Shown here piece after piece: positions 41,465 to 52,423 of a DNA stretch of 64,000 nucleotides (within the stretch, counting starts at the first letter, position 1; each line of letters begins with the position of its first letter). The position numbers and the translations under genes are program-made. The notes under the pieces were generated by a model. That model did no database searches, was not told where the DNA came from, and saw only the letters and a list, made by a program, of their open reading frames with translations. Source of the DNA: Ancylobacter novellus DSM 506 (GTDB lineage: Bacteria > Pseudomonadota > Alphaproteobacteria > Rhizobiales > Xanthobacteraceae); the NCBI RefSeq assembly GCF_000092925.1, contig NC_014217.1, positions 1,860,001 through 1,924,000 on the forward strand, in the 5' to 3' direction.

Positions 41465-41857
41465 ATGGAGATCAACATTCCCGAGGTGCTGGCCGAGGTG
41501 ACGGCCGCCTTCGAGCGTTACGAGAAGGCGCTGGTCGGCAACGACGTCGAGGCGCTCGATGCGCTGTTCTTCGAGGCCCTCACCACCATCCGCTATGGCG
41601 GCGGCGAAAACCTCTACGGCATAGAGGAAATCCGCGCCTTCCGCGCCGCCCGCTCGCCGGTCGGGCTGCAGCGCACGCTCGAAGGCACCGTCCTCACCTC
41701 CTATGGCCGCGACATGGCGGTGGCCTCCACCCTGTTCCGCCGGAACAGCGCACCCGGCCGCGTCGGTCGGCAGATGCAGACCTGGATGCGCACGCCGGAA
41801 GGCTGGAAGGTGGTCGCCGCCCATGTCAGCGTCATCGACGATCCCGCCGCCAAATGA
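41465..41857 (+). CDS. hpxZ: HpxZ-like (DUF3225/SnoaL-like) protein
   Basis: A 130-residue NTF2-like protein of the HpxZ family, named after the oxalurate/allantoin catabolic cluster of Klebsiella where its biochemical role is unclear. Typical stretches are FFEALTTIRYGGGENLYG, EIRAFRAARSPVGLQRTL and QTWMRTPEGWKVVAAHVS. The ATG at 41465 follows GGGCGG; the frame upstream is not supported. No other hpx genes are in the window. The GntR-family regulator 83 bases downstream may control it. Confidence 0.8.
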   Translation: MEINIPEVLAEVTAAFERYEKALVGNDVEALDALFFEALTTIRYGGGENLYGIEEIRAFRAARSPVGLQRTLEGTVLTSYGRDMAVASTLFRRNSAPGRVGRQMQTWMRTPEGWKVVAAHVSVIDDPAAK

Positions 41858-41940
41858 AACACTTGGTGAAGCCCGGCATGCCCGCTATTGATGCGTGAGG
41901 CGGTCCGGCTTTCGGCCGTCTCCAGGTCGTCAGTTCGCGC

Positions 41941-42639
41941 ATGTCCGTGCTGCCTGTCCGCTTCCCGCTCGAACCGCCCGCCGGCGCCGGCCGGCGGGGC
42001 CGCGTGACGCGCGCGGAGGAGTTGCGCATTCAACTCGCCGACGAGATCACCCGCGGCACGCTGCCACCGGGCACTGCGCTGGACGAGACTGCGCTCGCCG
42101 CCCGCTTCGGCGTGTCGCGCACGCCGGTCCGCGAGGCGCTGCGCGAGCTCACCGCCTCCGGCCTGGTCGACGCCCGTCCGCATCGCGGCGCGGTGGTGGC
42201 CCGTCCGAGCGTCGAGCGGCTGCAGAACATGTTCGACGTGATGGCCGAACTCGAGGCGCTCTGCGCCGGCCTCTCCGCACTCAACATGACGCCGCCGGAG
42301 CGCCGCCAGCTCGAACAGCTGCACGCCGACATGAGCGACTTCATGCGGCAGGGCGAGTTCACCGCCTATCGCGAGGCGAACGAACAGTTCCACAACTCGA
42401 TCTATGCCGGCAGCCACAACGAGTACCTGATCGAGATCACGATCGGCACGCGCCGGCGGCTCTCGCCCTTCCGCCGGGCGCAGTTCCGCGCGCTCGGGCG
42501 CCTCGCCCTCTCCCACACCGAGCACGATCAGGTGGTGACGGCGATCCTGCGCGGCGACCGCGACGGCGCCGCTGCGGCCATGCGCAGCCATATCGCCATC
42601 GTCCACGACGCCTACGAGCAATACGCGCAGACGATCTGA
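41941..42639 (+). CDS. GntR-family transcriptional regulator (FCD type)
   Basis: A 232-residue DNA-binding regulator. The winged helix (about 22-85) has the GntR signature RFGVSRTPVREALRELTASG, and the C-terminal FCD-type ligand domain (about 95-220) has metal-ligand candidates such as NEQFHNSIYAGSHN and His in ALSHTEHDQ. The ligand and target genes are unknown; its nearest neighbour on the same strand is hpxZ, so control of purine or ureide metabolism is a guess. Confidence 0.88.
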   Translation: MSVLPVRFPLEPPAGAGRRGRVTRAEELRIQLADEITRGTLPPGTALDETALAARFGVSRTPVREALRELTASGLVDARPHRGAVVARPSVERLQNMFDVMAELEALCAGLSALNMTPPERRQLEQLHADMSDFMRQGEFTAYREANEQFHNSIYAGSHNEYLIEITIGTRRRLSPFRRAQFRALGRLALSHTEHDQVVTAILRGDRDGAAAAMRSHIAIVHDAYEQYAQTI

Positions 42640-42750
42640 TTCGGCCCCGGCGCCCCTGTTTGGAGGCCAAAGAGGCGCTCGCCGGGCGAATTCAGCCGCT
42701 CAATGGCCGATTTCACCGCTTTTACACGCGTTTAGCGATCCCTTTACCCA

Positions 42751-42777
42751 TTGTGGAACACAATAAGAACGTATAGT
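42751..42777 (+). promoter_or_regulatory. lexA promoter (sigma-70-like)
   Basis: TTGTGG (42751-42756) and TATAGT (42772-42777) are separated by 15 bases, short of the ideal 17. The first SOS box lies between these two hexamers, so bound LexA would block polymerase. Confidence 0.4.
42756..42770. promoter_or_regulatory. LexA SOS box 1 in the lexA promoter
   Basis: GAAC-N7-GAAC (42756-42759 and 42767-42770). The reverse complement is GTTC-N7-GTTC, the alphaproteobacterial LexA consensus, with no mismatch. It lies about 60-75 bases before the lexA ATG, as expected for autorepression. Confidence 0.88.
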
Positions 42778-42781
42778 CTTT

Positions 42782-42796
42782 GTTCGCGATTTGTTT
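42782..42796. promoter_or_regulatory. LexA SOS box 2 (near-consensus)
   Basis: GTTC (42782-42785), seven bases, then GTTT (42793-42796): one mismatch to GTTC-N7-GTTC. It lies 11 bases after box 1, in the expected leader region. A second weaker box would deepen autorepression. Confidence 0.5.
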
Positions 42797-42831
42797 CATT
42801 CCGGCGACGCCGGCCAGACGGGATTCTCAGG

Positions 42832-43530
42832 ATGCTCACCCGCAAACAGCATGAGCTGCTCCTGTTCATCAACGAGCGTCTGCAGAAGGACGGCGTGCCG
42901 CCTTCCTTCGAGGAGATGAAGGAGGCGCTCGACCTCAGGTCGAAGTCCGGCATCCACCGGCTGATCACGGCGCTGGAGGAGCGCGGCTTCATCCGCCGCC
43001 TGCCGAACCGGGCGCGGGCGCTGGAGGTGATCCGCCTCCCCGAGGACGCGCAGCCGCCCAAGCCTGCCGCTCGCCCCTTCGCCCCCAACGTCATCGAGGG
43101 CAATCTCGGCCGCGTGCGCCCCTCCGAAGACAGCGAGGATGTGCGCCGCTCGGTGCCGATCCCTGTCATGGGCCGCATCGCCGCCGGCACGCCGATCTCG
43201 GCCATCCAGTCGCGCGACCACACCATCAGCATGCCGCCGGAAATGCTGGCTGGCGGCGAGCATTTCGCGCTGGAAGTGCGCGGCGATTCCATGGTCGAGG
43301 CCGGTATCCTCGACGGCGACCTGGCGCTGATCCGCAAGACTGATTCCGCCAACACCGGCGAGATCGTGGTGGCGCTGATCGACGACGAGGAAGCCACTCT
43401 CAAGCGCCTGCGCCGCAAGGGCGCCTCGGTGGCGCTGGAGGCGGCGAACCCGGCCTATGAGACCCGCATCTTCGGCCCCGACCGCGTGCGCATCCAGGGC
43501 AAGCTGGTCGGCCTGTTCCGGCGCTACTGA
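42832..43530 (+). CDS. lexA: LexA, SOS repressor/protease
   Basis: Represses DNA-damage genes and cleaves itself when RecA filaments form. It is 232 aa. The N-terminal winged helix (about 1-65) includes the recognition part [18 protein letters not shown]. The self-cleavage bond is Ala118-Gly119 in GRIAAGTP. The catalytic dyad is Ser153 (GDSMVEAG) and Lys191 (ATLKRLRRK). The ATG at 42832 follows AGGATG only weakly, but begins the family start [12 protein letters not shown]. Its tail overlaps the convergent comEC tail by 7 bases. Confidence 0.97.
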   Translation: MLTRKQHELLLFINERLQKDGVPPSFEEMKEALDLRSKSGIHRLITALEERGFIRRLPNRARALEVIRLPEDAQPPKPAARPFAPNVIEGNLGRVRPSEDSEDVRRSVPIPVMGRIAAGTPISAIQSRDHTISMPPEMLAGGEHFALEVRGDSMVEAGILDGDLALIRKTDSANTGEIVVALIDDEEATLKRLRRKGASVALEAANPAYETRIFGPDRVRIQGKLVGLFRRY

Positions 43531-45989
43531 GGAGCGTTCGCCGGCCGCTCCGAGGCACTTTCGCCAACCATGTCGTCGAGCGGATCGCGCGACCTTGCCG
43601 TTGCGCGCGCGACGGCCGGTTTGCCGGCTTGAGCCGCGCCGGTGATGGGCTGCAGTCTCGCGGCAGCATTGGTCGTCGCAACTCGCGGCGGGGCAGCCTG
43701 CCAGGGCCGGCCGCCATAGGGCGCGTTGGCCGAGACGAGCCGCAGTTCGCCCTCCTCCGTCCGATAGCCGGCCACCCCGCCGCCCGCCTTGCGCGGATCG
43801 AGATGGATGACCGTCGCCGCGCATTCGGAAGGCGCCGTGAAGGGCGTCACCAGCACGCGGGCAAGGCGGCAATCGTCCTCCAGCGAATCCGGATGCCGCG
43901 ACAGGGCAACGAGCGCGCCGCCGACGAGCGGCAGTGTGCAGCCGAGCGGATCGCAGGCAGCCGCCTGTATCAGCTCTTTCGAGCCGGCGCGCGCGCGGTC
44001 GCCGTCGGCGCTCAGCCACTGCTCCACCGCGAAGCGGTCGGCAAGACCGCTCGTGCGGTCACCCATGACGGCGAGCGCGCCGTCCGGCCCACGCACGGCG
44101 ACGGTGCGCGCTTCGCCATCGACGAATAGGTCGGGCCGCGGCTCGCGCGCGGCGATCCACAGCGCGAGGATGGCAAGCACCGGAGCCAGCAGGATCAGCC
44201 GCGTGCGGGAGAGGCAGAGCGCCATCAAGGCGAGGCTGAGCAGCACGAGGCTCGCCATCGGCATGGCGGATACGCCGCGATCCGCTCCAGGGATACGTGC
44301 GACGAAATCGGCGATGTCGCGCATCAGGTCGATGCCCCAGCCCATCAGCCGCCAGGCCCGATCGTCCCAGCCGAACGGCATCAGCACCGCGCCGACCAGG
44401 CCCGCGGGCATGACGATGAAGGAGACGGCCGGCATGGCGGCGAGGTTGGCGATCAGGCTCAGCGGCGCCAGCCGTTGGAAATGGAACGCCGCATAGGGCG
44501 CGGTGGCGAGACCGGCGGCGAGCGAAGCCAGCACCAGCGCCGCGACATAGCGGGCCGGCCGACGCAGCCAGACGGCGTCCTCCGCCGTGCCCGGCGGCGT
44601 GGTCACGAAATGGCCGTACCGCTCATAGGCGGCGATGAGCGCCAGCGTGGCGGCGAAGGACATCTGCGCGCCGGGATCGAGCACCGCCCAAGGGGTGAGC
44701 GCCAGCACCGCAAGCGCCGCCACCGCCAGCGTGCGCAAGGTGAGCGCCGGACGGCCGAGCACGATGCCGGCGAGCACGATCAGCGTCATCACATAGGCGC
44801 GCTGGGTGGCCAGTTCGGCGCCGGAGAGCAGCAGATAGAACGTCGCCGACAGCGCCGCCGGCACCGCCGCCCAGGCCTTGATCGGATAGCGCAGCGCGAG
44901 ATCGGGAAACAGCGCCAGCAGGGCCCGAGCTAGGAAGAACACGGTGGTCGCAACCAGTGCCATGTGCAGGCCGGAAATGGAGAGGATGTGCGACAAGCCG
45001 GCGACGCGCATGCTCTCCTCGATCGGCTCCGCCACCGCGTCGCGCAGCCCGGTGACCAGCGCCACCGCCACCCCGCCCTCCTCGCCCGGCAAGGCGGCGC
45101 GGATGCGCGCGGCGATAGCGTGCCGCGTGCCGTCGAGCCAGGTCGTCAACGCCAGACCGGCCGGCGCGATCACAGGCGCCGGAACGATTTGCGGGCGGCC
45201 GAGCGCATAGCCGGTGGCGCCGATGCCGTCGAACCAGACCGCGCGGCCGAAATCGAAGCCGCCGGGATAGGCCGGCCCCGGCGGCGGCCCGAGGCTGGCG
45301 CGCAGCCGCACATGGCTGCCGACCGCCGGCGGATCACGCCCCGCCAGCGTCACGCGCACGCGCCGCGGCGCATCGACCAGCGGGCGCGGAAAGGTGGTGA
45401 CCAAAACGGTGACACGGCTGCCGCGCGGGCGGTGCTCGGTGGCCTCGACGAAGCCGGTGATCTCGGCCGCATTGAGCTGCTCGCCGAGCACCGGATGCGC
45501 CATGCGCTGCACCTGCAGGCTCGCCAGCGCGAAGCCGGCGGTGATGGCGGCGAGCAGCGCGAAGAGATGGAAGGCGAAGGGTTTTTCCCGCGCCCACACG
45601 GCGATGCCGATCAACACCGCCGCCGGCAGCAAGGCGACATAGGGCAATGGCTCGTGCGGCGCGCCGAAATAGAGCCCCGCGCCGGCGGAGACGCCGATCG
45701 GCAGGAACAGGAAGCCGCGCCGGTCGTCCAGCTCGCGCGCCAGCGCCGCGGCGAGACGTCCTGCCAGCGCGCCGAGCGAGGGCAGCGGCCAGCCCTGCCC
45801 GGCCGCGCGGCGCGCGCCGCCGAGGGCGAGCGCCGCCGCCCGCGCCCGGGCACGCGGGAGCGCCTCCTCCGGCCGCGACTTTGACGGCTCCTCGCCCCCC
45901 TGCACGTCGTCCCCCGACGCCCTGCCCCATCCACGCCGCCATCGCCCGGCAAAAGCAGGCGACGGCGCGGCTTTCGCGGTGTTGCGCAC
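43524..45989 (-). CDS. comEC: ComEC/Rec2-family membrane protein
   Basis: An 821-residue inner-membrane protein related to the DNA-uptake channel ComEC. The N-terminal DUF4131 domain (about 90-270) and the Competence domain (about 290-590) are clear, the latter having [18 protein letters not shown] and [12 protein letters not shown]. The last 200 residues match the place of the metallo-beta-lactamase-like domain but I see no HxHxDH motif, so a nuclease activity is doubtful. The start is a GTG at 45989; a GTG at 45905 is an alternative that would remove an Arg/Gly-rich stretch. It is divergent from gltX. Confidence 0.87.
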   Translation of the reverse strand: MRNTAKAAPSPAFAGRWRRGWGRASGDDVQGGEEPSKSRPEEALPRARARAAALALGGARRAAGQGWPLPSLGALAGRLAAALARELDDRRGFLFLPIGVSAGAGLYFGAPHEPLPYVALLPAAVLIGIAVWAREKPFAFHLFALLAAITAGFALASLQVQRMAHPVLGEQLNAAEITGFVEATEHRPRGSRVTVLVTTFPRPLVDAPRRVRVTLAGRDPPAVGSHVRLRASLGPPPGPAYPGGFDFGRAVWFDGIGATGYALGRPQIVPAPVIAPAGLALTTWLDGTRHAIAARIRAALPGEEGGVAVALVTGLRDAVAEPIEESMRVAGLSHILSISGLHMALVATTVFFLARALLALFPDLALRYPIKAWAAVPAALSATFYLLLSGAELATQRAYVMTLIVLAGIVLGRPALTLRTLAVAALAVLALTPWAVLDPGAQMSFAATLALIAAYERYGHFVTTPPGTAEDAVWLRRPARYVAALVLASLAAGLATAPYAAFHFQRLAPLSLIANLAAMPAVSFIVMPAGLVGAVLMPFGWDDRAWRLMGWGIDLMRDIADFVARIPGADRGVSAMPMASLVLLSLALMALCLSRTRLILLAPVLAILALWIAAREPRPDLFVDGEARTVAVRGPDGALAVMGDRTSGLADRFAVEQWLSADGDRARAGSKELIQAAACDPLGCTLPLVGGALVALSRHPDSLEDDCRLARVLVTPFTAPSECAATVIHLDPRKAGGGVAGYRTEEGELRLVSANAPYGGRPWQAAPPRVATTNAAARLQPITGAAQAGKPAVARATARSRDPLDDMVGESASERPANAPQ

Positions 45990-46062
45990 CTATGGTACAC
46001 GCACCGTCCGCGCCCGCCACGCTTTGACGCCGCAGCCCTTCGCGGCGCGAGACGGAAGAGAA

Positions 46063-47499
46063 ATGTCCGAGACCGTCGTCACCCGCTTCGCCCCCTCGCC
46101 CACCGGCTTCCTGCACATCGGCGGGGCGCGCACCGCGCTGTTCAACTGGCTCTACGCCCGCGCCAAGGGCGGGAAAATGCTGCTGCGCATCGAGGACACC
46201 GACCGCCAGCGTTCCACGCCGGAGGCGATCGACGCCATCATCGACGGGCTGAAATGGCTCGGCATCGACTGGTCGGGCGACGTCATCTACCAGTTCGCCC
46301 GCGCCGCGCGTCACCGCGAGGCGGTGGAGCAGATGATCGCGGCCGGACGCGCCTATCCCTGCTACGCCACGGCGGCGGAGCTGGAGGAAATGCGCGAGAC
46401 CGCCCGCAAGGAGGGCCGCCCGCCGCGCTATGACGGGCGCTGGCGCGACCGCGATGCCGCCGACTACCCGACCGACCGCAAGCCTGCGATCCGCCTGAGG
46501 GCGCCCATCGAGGGCGAGACCATCATCGACGACCTCGTGCAGGGCCGTGTCGTATTCCAGAACAAGGAACTCGACGATCTCGTGCTGCTGCGCTCGGACG
46601 GTACGCCGACCTACATGCTCTCCGTGGTGGTCGACGACCACGACATGAGCGTCACCCACATCATCCGCGGCGACGACCACCTCACCAATGCCGCGCGCCA
46701 GACGCAGATCTACCATGCGCTGGGCTGGGAGGTACCGCGCATGGCGCACATCCCGCTCATCCACGGGCCGGACGGCGCCAAGCTCTCCAAGCGCCACGGC
46801 GCGCTCGGCGTCGACGCCTACCGGGCCATGGGCTACCTGCCGGCGGCGCTGCGCAACTACCTCGTCCGCCTCGGCTGGAGCCATGGCGACCAGGAGATCT
46901 TCTCCACCGAGGAGATGAGCACCCTGTTCGACCTCGACAGGGTCGGCCGCTCCGCCGCCCGCTTCGACTTCGCCAAGCTGGAGAGCATCAACGGCCTCTA
47001 TATGCGGGCGACGCCCGACGGGGAGCTGCTGGCGGCGATCGACCAGCTTCTGCCGCATATCCCGAACGGCGCCGAGATCGCGGCCGCACTGACCCCGGAG
47101 CGCCGCGCGCAGCTGCTCGCGGCCATGCCGGGGCTGAAGGAGCGCGCGAAGACACTCGTCGAACTTATTGACAGTGCTTCATATATCTGGAAATCGCGCC
47201 CCTTCGACATGGAGGACAAGGCGCAGGCCCTGCTCACCGACGAGGCGCGCGCGCTGCTCGCCGCCGCCGCCGAGAAGCTCATCTCGGTGCCGGACTGGAA
47301 CGCCGCCGAGACCGAGGCCGCGGTGCGCGCCGTGGCGGAGGAGAAGGGCGTGAAGCTCGGCGCCATCGCCCAGCCGCTGCGCGCGGCGATGACCGGCCGC
47401 ACCACCTCGCCGGGCATCTTCGATGTGCTGGCGGTGCTGGGGCGTGAGGAATCGCTCGCCCGCATCGCCGACCAGACGGGCATGCCGGCACGGGCGTGA
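46063..47499 (+). CDS. gltX: Glutamyl-tRNA synthetase
   Basis: Charges tRNA-Glu, and tRNA-Gln as well if a GatCAB pathway exists. It is 478 aa. The class-I signatures are [19 protein letters not shown] (HIGH-type) and [10 protein letters not shown] (KMSKS-type). The ATG at 46063 follows GGAAGAGAA, a good ribosome binding site. Alphaproteobacteria often have two gltX genes; only one is seen here. It is 237 bases upstream of gltA. Confidence 0.97.
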   Translation: MSETVVTRFAPSPTGFLHIGGARTALFNWLYARAKGGKMLLRIEDTDRQRSTPEAIDAIIDGLKWLGIDWSGDVIYQFARAARHREAVEQMIAAGRAYPCYATAAELEEMRETARKEGRPPRYDGRWRDRDAADYPTDRKPAIRLRAPIEGETIIDDLVQGRVVFQNKELDDLVLLRSDGTPTYMLSVVVDDHDMSVTHIIRGDDHLTNAARQTQIYHALGWEVPRMAHIPLIHGPDGAKLSKRHGALGVDAYRAMGYLPAALRNYLVRLGWSHGDQEIFSTEEMSTLFDLDRVGRSAARFDFAKLESINGLYMRATPDGELLAAIDQLLPHIPNGAEIAAALTPERRAQLLAAMPGLKERAKTLVELIDSASYIWKSRPFDMEDKAQALLTDEARALLAAAAEKLISVPDWNAAETEAAVRAVAEEKGVKLGAIAQPLRAAMTGRTTSPGIFDVLAVLGREESLARIADQTGMPARA

Positions 47500-47586
47500 A
47501 CCGCCCGTCTAGCATGATGCGGCTGCGAATGTGAAATCGATTCATTGGTCGATTTCGGCCGCATCGCGATACCGTCTTCGCTGCGC

Positions 47587-47615
47587 TTGCGAGCAAGGAG
47601 CGAAACCGCTACGAC
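47587..47615 (+). promoter_or_regulatory. Possible promoter for gltA
   Basis: TTGCGA (47587-47592) and TACGAC (47610-47615) are separated by 17 bases, about 120 bases before the gltA ATG. Moderate consensus match only. Confidence 0.3.
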
Positions 47616-47736
47616 TTTCTTATCGGGCAGCAACCGAGACATTCCCCCGTCTCCGGCGCATATTGCCGCAAGGCTCGGCGCAGCACCCGCAACACGCGCT
47701 CCGATCACTCGGTTCCACAAATTCGGGAGACCCCGC

Positions 47737-49047
<1,311 letters not shown>

Positions 49048-49086
49048 GCGGCCTGGCGGCTAGCGCCGCCTGATCGGGTTGAATGT

Positions 49087-49129
49087 GAAAGCCCCGCCTT
49101 CCGGGATCGGAGGGCGGGGCTTTCCTTTT
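49087..49129 (+). terminator. Intrinsic terminator of gltA
   Basis: A perfect 12-base-pair stem (GAAAGCCCCGCC at 49087-49098, GGCGGGGCTTTC at 49113-49124) with a 14-base loop, followed by CTTTTG. Confidence 0.85.
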
Positions 49130-49136
49130 GCGGATG

Positions 49137-49317
49137 AACCTCATCCTGAGAGGCTGAGGCACGCTTCTATTTGGCTCGACGATCCCATCCGCACGCCCTC
49201 ATGGCCGGGCTTGATCCGGCCACCCCGTGACCGGGCGCACCCGGTCCTCTGGATCCCCGGGTCAAGCCCGGGGATGAGGGAAAGAGGCTTCCTCAATCCG
49301 AGGCGATCCACGACGAA
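49137..49317. repeat. Truncated repeat piece and third-family palindrome
   Basis: AACCTCATCCTGAG at 49137-49150 matches the start of the 49318 element, and looks like a truncated copy. At 49202-49278 are pieces of a further family: CCGGGCTTGATCCGG, GGATCCCCGGGTCAAG and CCCGGGGATGAG, whose partner GTCAAGCCCGGGGATGA recurs at about 49476-49492. The gap between gltA and lpxB (493 bases) holds no gene that I can support; it is made mostly of these elements and the gltA terminator. Confidence 0.6.
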
Positions 49318-49423
49318 CCTCATCCTGAGGTGCCGGCCAAAGGCCGGCCTCGAAGGATGCTCGTCCGGGTGCGCTTGAGCGACCATCCTTCGAGGCTCGC
49401 TCCGCTCGCACCTCAGGATGAGG
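49318..49423. repeat. Intergenic palindromic repeat, copy 2
   Basis: A 106-base element almost the same as 19149-19256. Outer arms CCTCATCCTGAGGTGC (49318-49333) and GCACCTCAGGATGAGG (49408-49423) are perfectly complementary. The outer flank changed in both arms relative to copy 1 (CGTC to CCTC and GACG to GAGG), a compensatory change that keeps the pairing. The inner arms CCTCGAAGGATG and CATCCTTCGAGG are unchanged. Confidence 0.85.
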
Positions 49424-49540
49424 TCGTTTCCCGGGATCAGGCCTTCAGGCCCCGCCCCTTTCCCTCGTCCCCGAGTCAAGCCCGGGGATGACGACCTATA
49501 GTTGAAAAGGGTCGGTTGGCAGCCAGTATCGGCCGGGCCC

Positions 49541-50731
49541 TCACGCCTGCCCGCGCTTCTCCGCCAGCGTCTCCAGCACGGCACGGGCGGCGCGGCGGCT
49601 GGGCGGGTCGTCGCCCACCCCCATCACCTGATCGAGCCGGGCGAAGGCGGCAAGCTGCGCCTCGCGTTCCTCGCCACCGTCGAGCAGCCGGGCGAGCCGC
49701 GACGCCATGGCCGGCGGGTCGATGTACCATTGCAGATATTCCGGCACCGCCGATTCCCCGAGGATGAGGTTCGGCAGGATCGCCGTCTTCACCCGGATGA
49801 TGTAGGGCGCGATGCGGCCTTCCAGCCACGGCACGCGGTAGGCGGCGACGGTGGGGATGCCGGCAAGCGCCAGCTCCAGCGTCACCGTGCCGGAGGCGGC
49901 TAGCGCGGCGCGGGCGACGCGGAAGGCAGCGAGCTTCTCCGCCTCCTCGACCACGATGCGCGGCTTCACCGGCCAGGTCGCGACCATCGCCTCGACCTGC
50001 GCCAGCCGGCGCGGCAGGGTCGGCAGCACCAGCTCGACTTCCGGCACATGGGTGCGCAGCAGGCCCAGCACCTCGCCGAAGGTGGCGCCGAGGCGGGCCA
50101 GCTCGGCGCGCCGGCTGCCGGGCAGCACCAAGAGCACCGGCGGCTTGGCTCCGCGGCGGCCGGCCTCCTGGGCGTTCGGGCGCAGCCGATCCAGCTCATT
50201 GAACAGCGGATGGCCGACATAGGTCGTCGGCGGGCCGCCGAGTTCGTGCATCGCTTCGGGCTCGAAGGGCAGCAGCGCCAGCACGCGGTCGAAATCCGGC
50301 GCCATGGTCTTCGCCCGGCCGGGCCGCCAGACCCAGACGGTCGGGGCGACATATTTGACGATCGGCAGGTCGCGCAGCCGGGCGCGCACCTTGTGCGCGA
50401 CGCGATGGGTGAAGTCGGGCGCGTCGACCATGACGAGGATGTCGGGCGGATGGGCGATGATCGCCTGCGCCGCCTCGCGCATGCGCTTGAGGATGCGCGG
50501 CAGGCCGCCGATCACCTGGGCGAAGCCCATGGCGGTGATATCTTCCATCGGGAAGAGGCTCTGGAGCCCCTGCGCCTGCATGCGCGCGCCGCCGACGCCG
50601 CGGAAGCGCACCCCGGCGGGATGTAGCGCCGTGAGCTCGGCCATCAGCCCCTCGGCAAGGGCGTCGCCCGATTCCTCGCCGGCGATGATGAAGACGTCGA
50701 GCGGTTTGTCGGCCTCGTTTTCCGCCGTCAT
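49541..50731 (-). CDS. lpxB: Lipid-A-disaccharide synthase
   Basis: GT19 glycosyltransferase that joins lipid X and UDP-2,3-diacylglucosamine into the lipid A disaccharide at the inner membrane. It is 396 aa. Typical sequences are IIAGEESGDALAEGLM, VDAPDFTHRVA, YVAPTVWVWRPGRAK and LLVLPGSRRAELARLG. Its ATG overlaps the lpxI stop as ATGA. It is the last gene of the fabZ-lpxA-lpxI-lpxB unit. Confidence 0.97.
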   Translation of the reverse strand: MTAENEADKPLDVFIIAGEESGDALAEGLMAELTALHPAGVRFRGVGGARMQAQGLQSLFPMEDITAMGFAQVIGGLPRILKRMREAAQAIIAHPPDILVMVDAPDFTHRVAHKVRARLRDLPIVKYVAPTVWVWRPGRAKTMAPDFDRVLALLPFEPEAMHELGGPPTTYVGHPLFNELDRLRPNAQEAGRRGAKPPVLLVLPGSRRAELARLGATFGEVLGLLRTHVPEVELVLPTLPRRLAQVEAMVATWPVKPRIVVEEAEKLAAFRVARAALAASGTVTLELALAGIPTVAAYRVPWLEGRIAPYIIRVKTAILPNLILGESAVPEYLQWYIDPPAMASRLARLLDGGEEREAQLAAFARLDQVMGVGDDPPSRRAARAVLETLAEKRGQA

Positions 50732-51621
50732 GGCGCCGGCGCCTCGTCCTGCCCGAAGGCGTAGATGAACAGGCCGGCGCGGTCGGCGGCGCGCACCAGC
50801 GCGGCGACATCGGTGACGATGACGCCGCCGGCTTCCACCGCGATGCCGGCGAGGCCGGCGCGGGCGGCGCCCTCCACCGTGCGCGTGCCGAGCGAGGGCA
50901 GGTCGAGCCGGCGGTCCTGCCCCTCCTTCGGCCGCTTCACCAGCACGCCGCAGCGGGCGGGCGCCTTGATGCGGCCATTGCCGCGCAGTTCGGCGACGCG
51001 CGCCAGCATGAGGTCGGTCCCCTCCGCCGCTTCCAGCGCCACGACGTGGCGGTTCATCACCACCAGCCCCTGGCCGATGTCGAGCGGGCCGGTGACGCCG
51101 AGCGCATGGCGGCCGACGGCGACGTCGTCCATCTCCTCCGCGCTCGGCGCGACGCCGCCGAGCTGCCCGGCGGGGATAAGGATTTCCGGGGCGACCTCAT
51201 GCGCACCGACGAGGCGGAAGCCGGACTCCTCGAACAGCCGCCCGAGGCTGGTGAGCAGATGGTCGTCGCCCCCGCGCAGCATGCGGAGCACGCGCGGCAG
51301 CAGCGTGAGCGTCGTCCAGTCCAGGCGTATGTCGCGGATGCGCGGGCGCAGCGCCGTGCCGATGAACACCACCTCGGTGCAACCGTGACGGCGCATCTCG
51401 CGCTTCAACAGGCCGAAGCGGCCGATGGGGATCCACACATGCGGCCAGCTCTCGACCGCCATGTCGGCGAAGCCGCGCACCGGGAACAGCACCACCTCGC
51501 GGCCGGCGCGGCGCGCCGCCTCGGCCACCGCCAGAGGGAAGGCGCCGCCGCCGCAGATGATGGCGAGCCGGCCCCGCGCCGGCGCCGCGCCCGCCTCAGG
51601 CGGCTTCGGGCTCGGCGACAT
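50728..51621 (-). CDS. lpxI: UDP-2,3-diacylglucosamine pyrophosphatase LpxI
   Basis: Hydrolyses UDP-2,3-diacylglucosamine to lipid X. It is 297 aa and belongs to the LpxI (DUF1009) family, used by alphaproteobacteria instead of LpxH. The N-terminus RLAIICGGGAFPLAVAEAA and the C-terminal RLDLPSLGTRTVEGAARAGL and AGGVIVTDVAAL are typical. The ATG at 51621 lies inside the 3' end of lpxA (26-base overlap), and the gene overlaps lpxB by four bases. Its position between lpxA and lpxB completes the pathway order. Confidence 0.96.
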   Translation of the reverse strand: MSPSPKPPEAGAAPARGRLAIICGGGAFPLAVAEAARRAGREVVLFPVRGFADMAVESWPHVWIPIGRFGLLKREMRRHGCTEVVFIGTALRPRIRDIRLDWTTLTLLPRVLRMLRGGDDHLLTSLGRLFEESGFRLVGAHEVAPEILIPAGQLGGVAPSAEEMDDVAVGRHALGVTGPLDIGQGLVVMNRHVVALEAAEGTDLMLARVAELRGNGRIKAPARCGVLVKRPKEGQDRRLDLPSLGTRTVEGAARAGLAGIAVEAGGVIVTDVAALVRAADRAGLFIYAFGQDEAPAP

Positions 51622-52423
51622 GGTCGGCCGCGTCGACGGGAACGGTCAGGCGGCGCTTGCCGGCGCTGCGGACGAACTCGATCAGGTGCATGACGTTGGC
51701 ATCGTCCGCGAAGCGCGCGGCCACGCGGTCGGTGCGCTCGCCGAGCGTGCCCGCGCTGTAGAACAGCTCGCGATAGGCGGCGCGCAGCGCATGGATCTGC
51801 GGCCGCGAGAAGCCGCGGCGCTTCAGCCCGATGATGTTCAGCCCGCCGAGTCCCGGCCGGCCTTCGACCATGGCGCCGAAGGGGATGAGGTCGTGGCGCA
51901 CGCCGCACATGCCGCCGATGATGCAGCCATCGCCGATGCGCACGAACTGGTGCACCGCCGAGAGCCCGCCGATGAACACGTTCTCGCCCACGGTGACGTG
52001 ACCGGCGAGCGTGGCGTTGTTGGCGAACACCGCGCGGGCGCCGACGACGCAGTCATGGGCGATATGGCTGCCGACCATGAACATGCCGCCCTCGCCGACC
52101 ACCGTCTCCATGTGGCCGCCGGCGGTGCCGATGTTCATCGTCACATGCTCGCGGATGATGCAGTCGCGGCCGATGGCGAGCCGGCTCGGCTCGCCCTTGT
52201 AGTGGTAGGACTGCGGCGGGAAGCCGAGCGAGGCGAAGGGATAGACCACGCTGTTCGCGCCGATGGTGGTGTGACCCGCCACGGCGACGTGCGAGATCAG
52301 CTTCACCCCGGCTTCGAGCACGACATGCGGCCCGACCGTGCAGAAGGCGCCGATCTCGACCCCCTCGCCCAGCGTCGCACCATCCTCGATGCGTGCCGTC
52401 GGATCGATGCGGGCGGCGCTCAC
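51596..52423 (-). CDS. lpxA: UDP-N-acetylglucosamine acyltransferase
   Basis: First lipid A enzyme; it acylates UDP-GlcNAc at O-3. It is 275 aa with a left-handed beta-helix of hexapeptide repeats in the first 185 residues. The catalytic His123 lies in [10 protein letters not shown]. The helical C-terminus starts [14 protein letters not shown]. The start is GTG at 52423, which overlaps the fabZ stop (GTGA); the longer open frame upstream is a shadow of fabZ. The acyl-chain preference cannot be read from the sequence. Confidence 0.97.
   Translation of the reverse strand: MSAARIDPTARIEDGATLGEGVEIGAFCTVGPHVVLEAGVKLISHVAVAGHTTIGANSVVYPFASLGFPPQSYHYKGEPSRLAIGRDCIIREHVTMNIGTAGGHMETVVGEGGMFMVGSHIAHDCVVGARAVFANNATLAGHVTVGENVFIGGLSAVHQFVRIGDGCIIGGMCGVRHDLIPFGAMVEGRPGLGGLNIIGLKRRGFSRPQIHALRAAYRELFYSAGTLGERTDRVAARFADDANVMHLIEFVRSAGKRRLTVPVDAADHVAEPEAA

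Noticed and set aside
49129..49540. Insertion sequence or tRNA gene in the gltA-lpxB gap
   Set aside because: No transposase frame, no tRNA cloverleaf and no target-site duplication was seen; the repeats are short palindromic elements.
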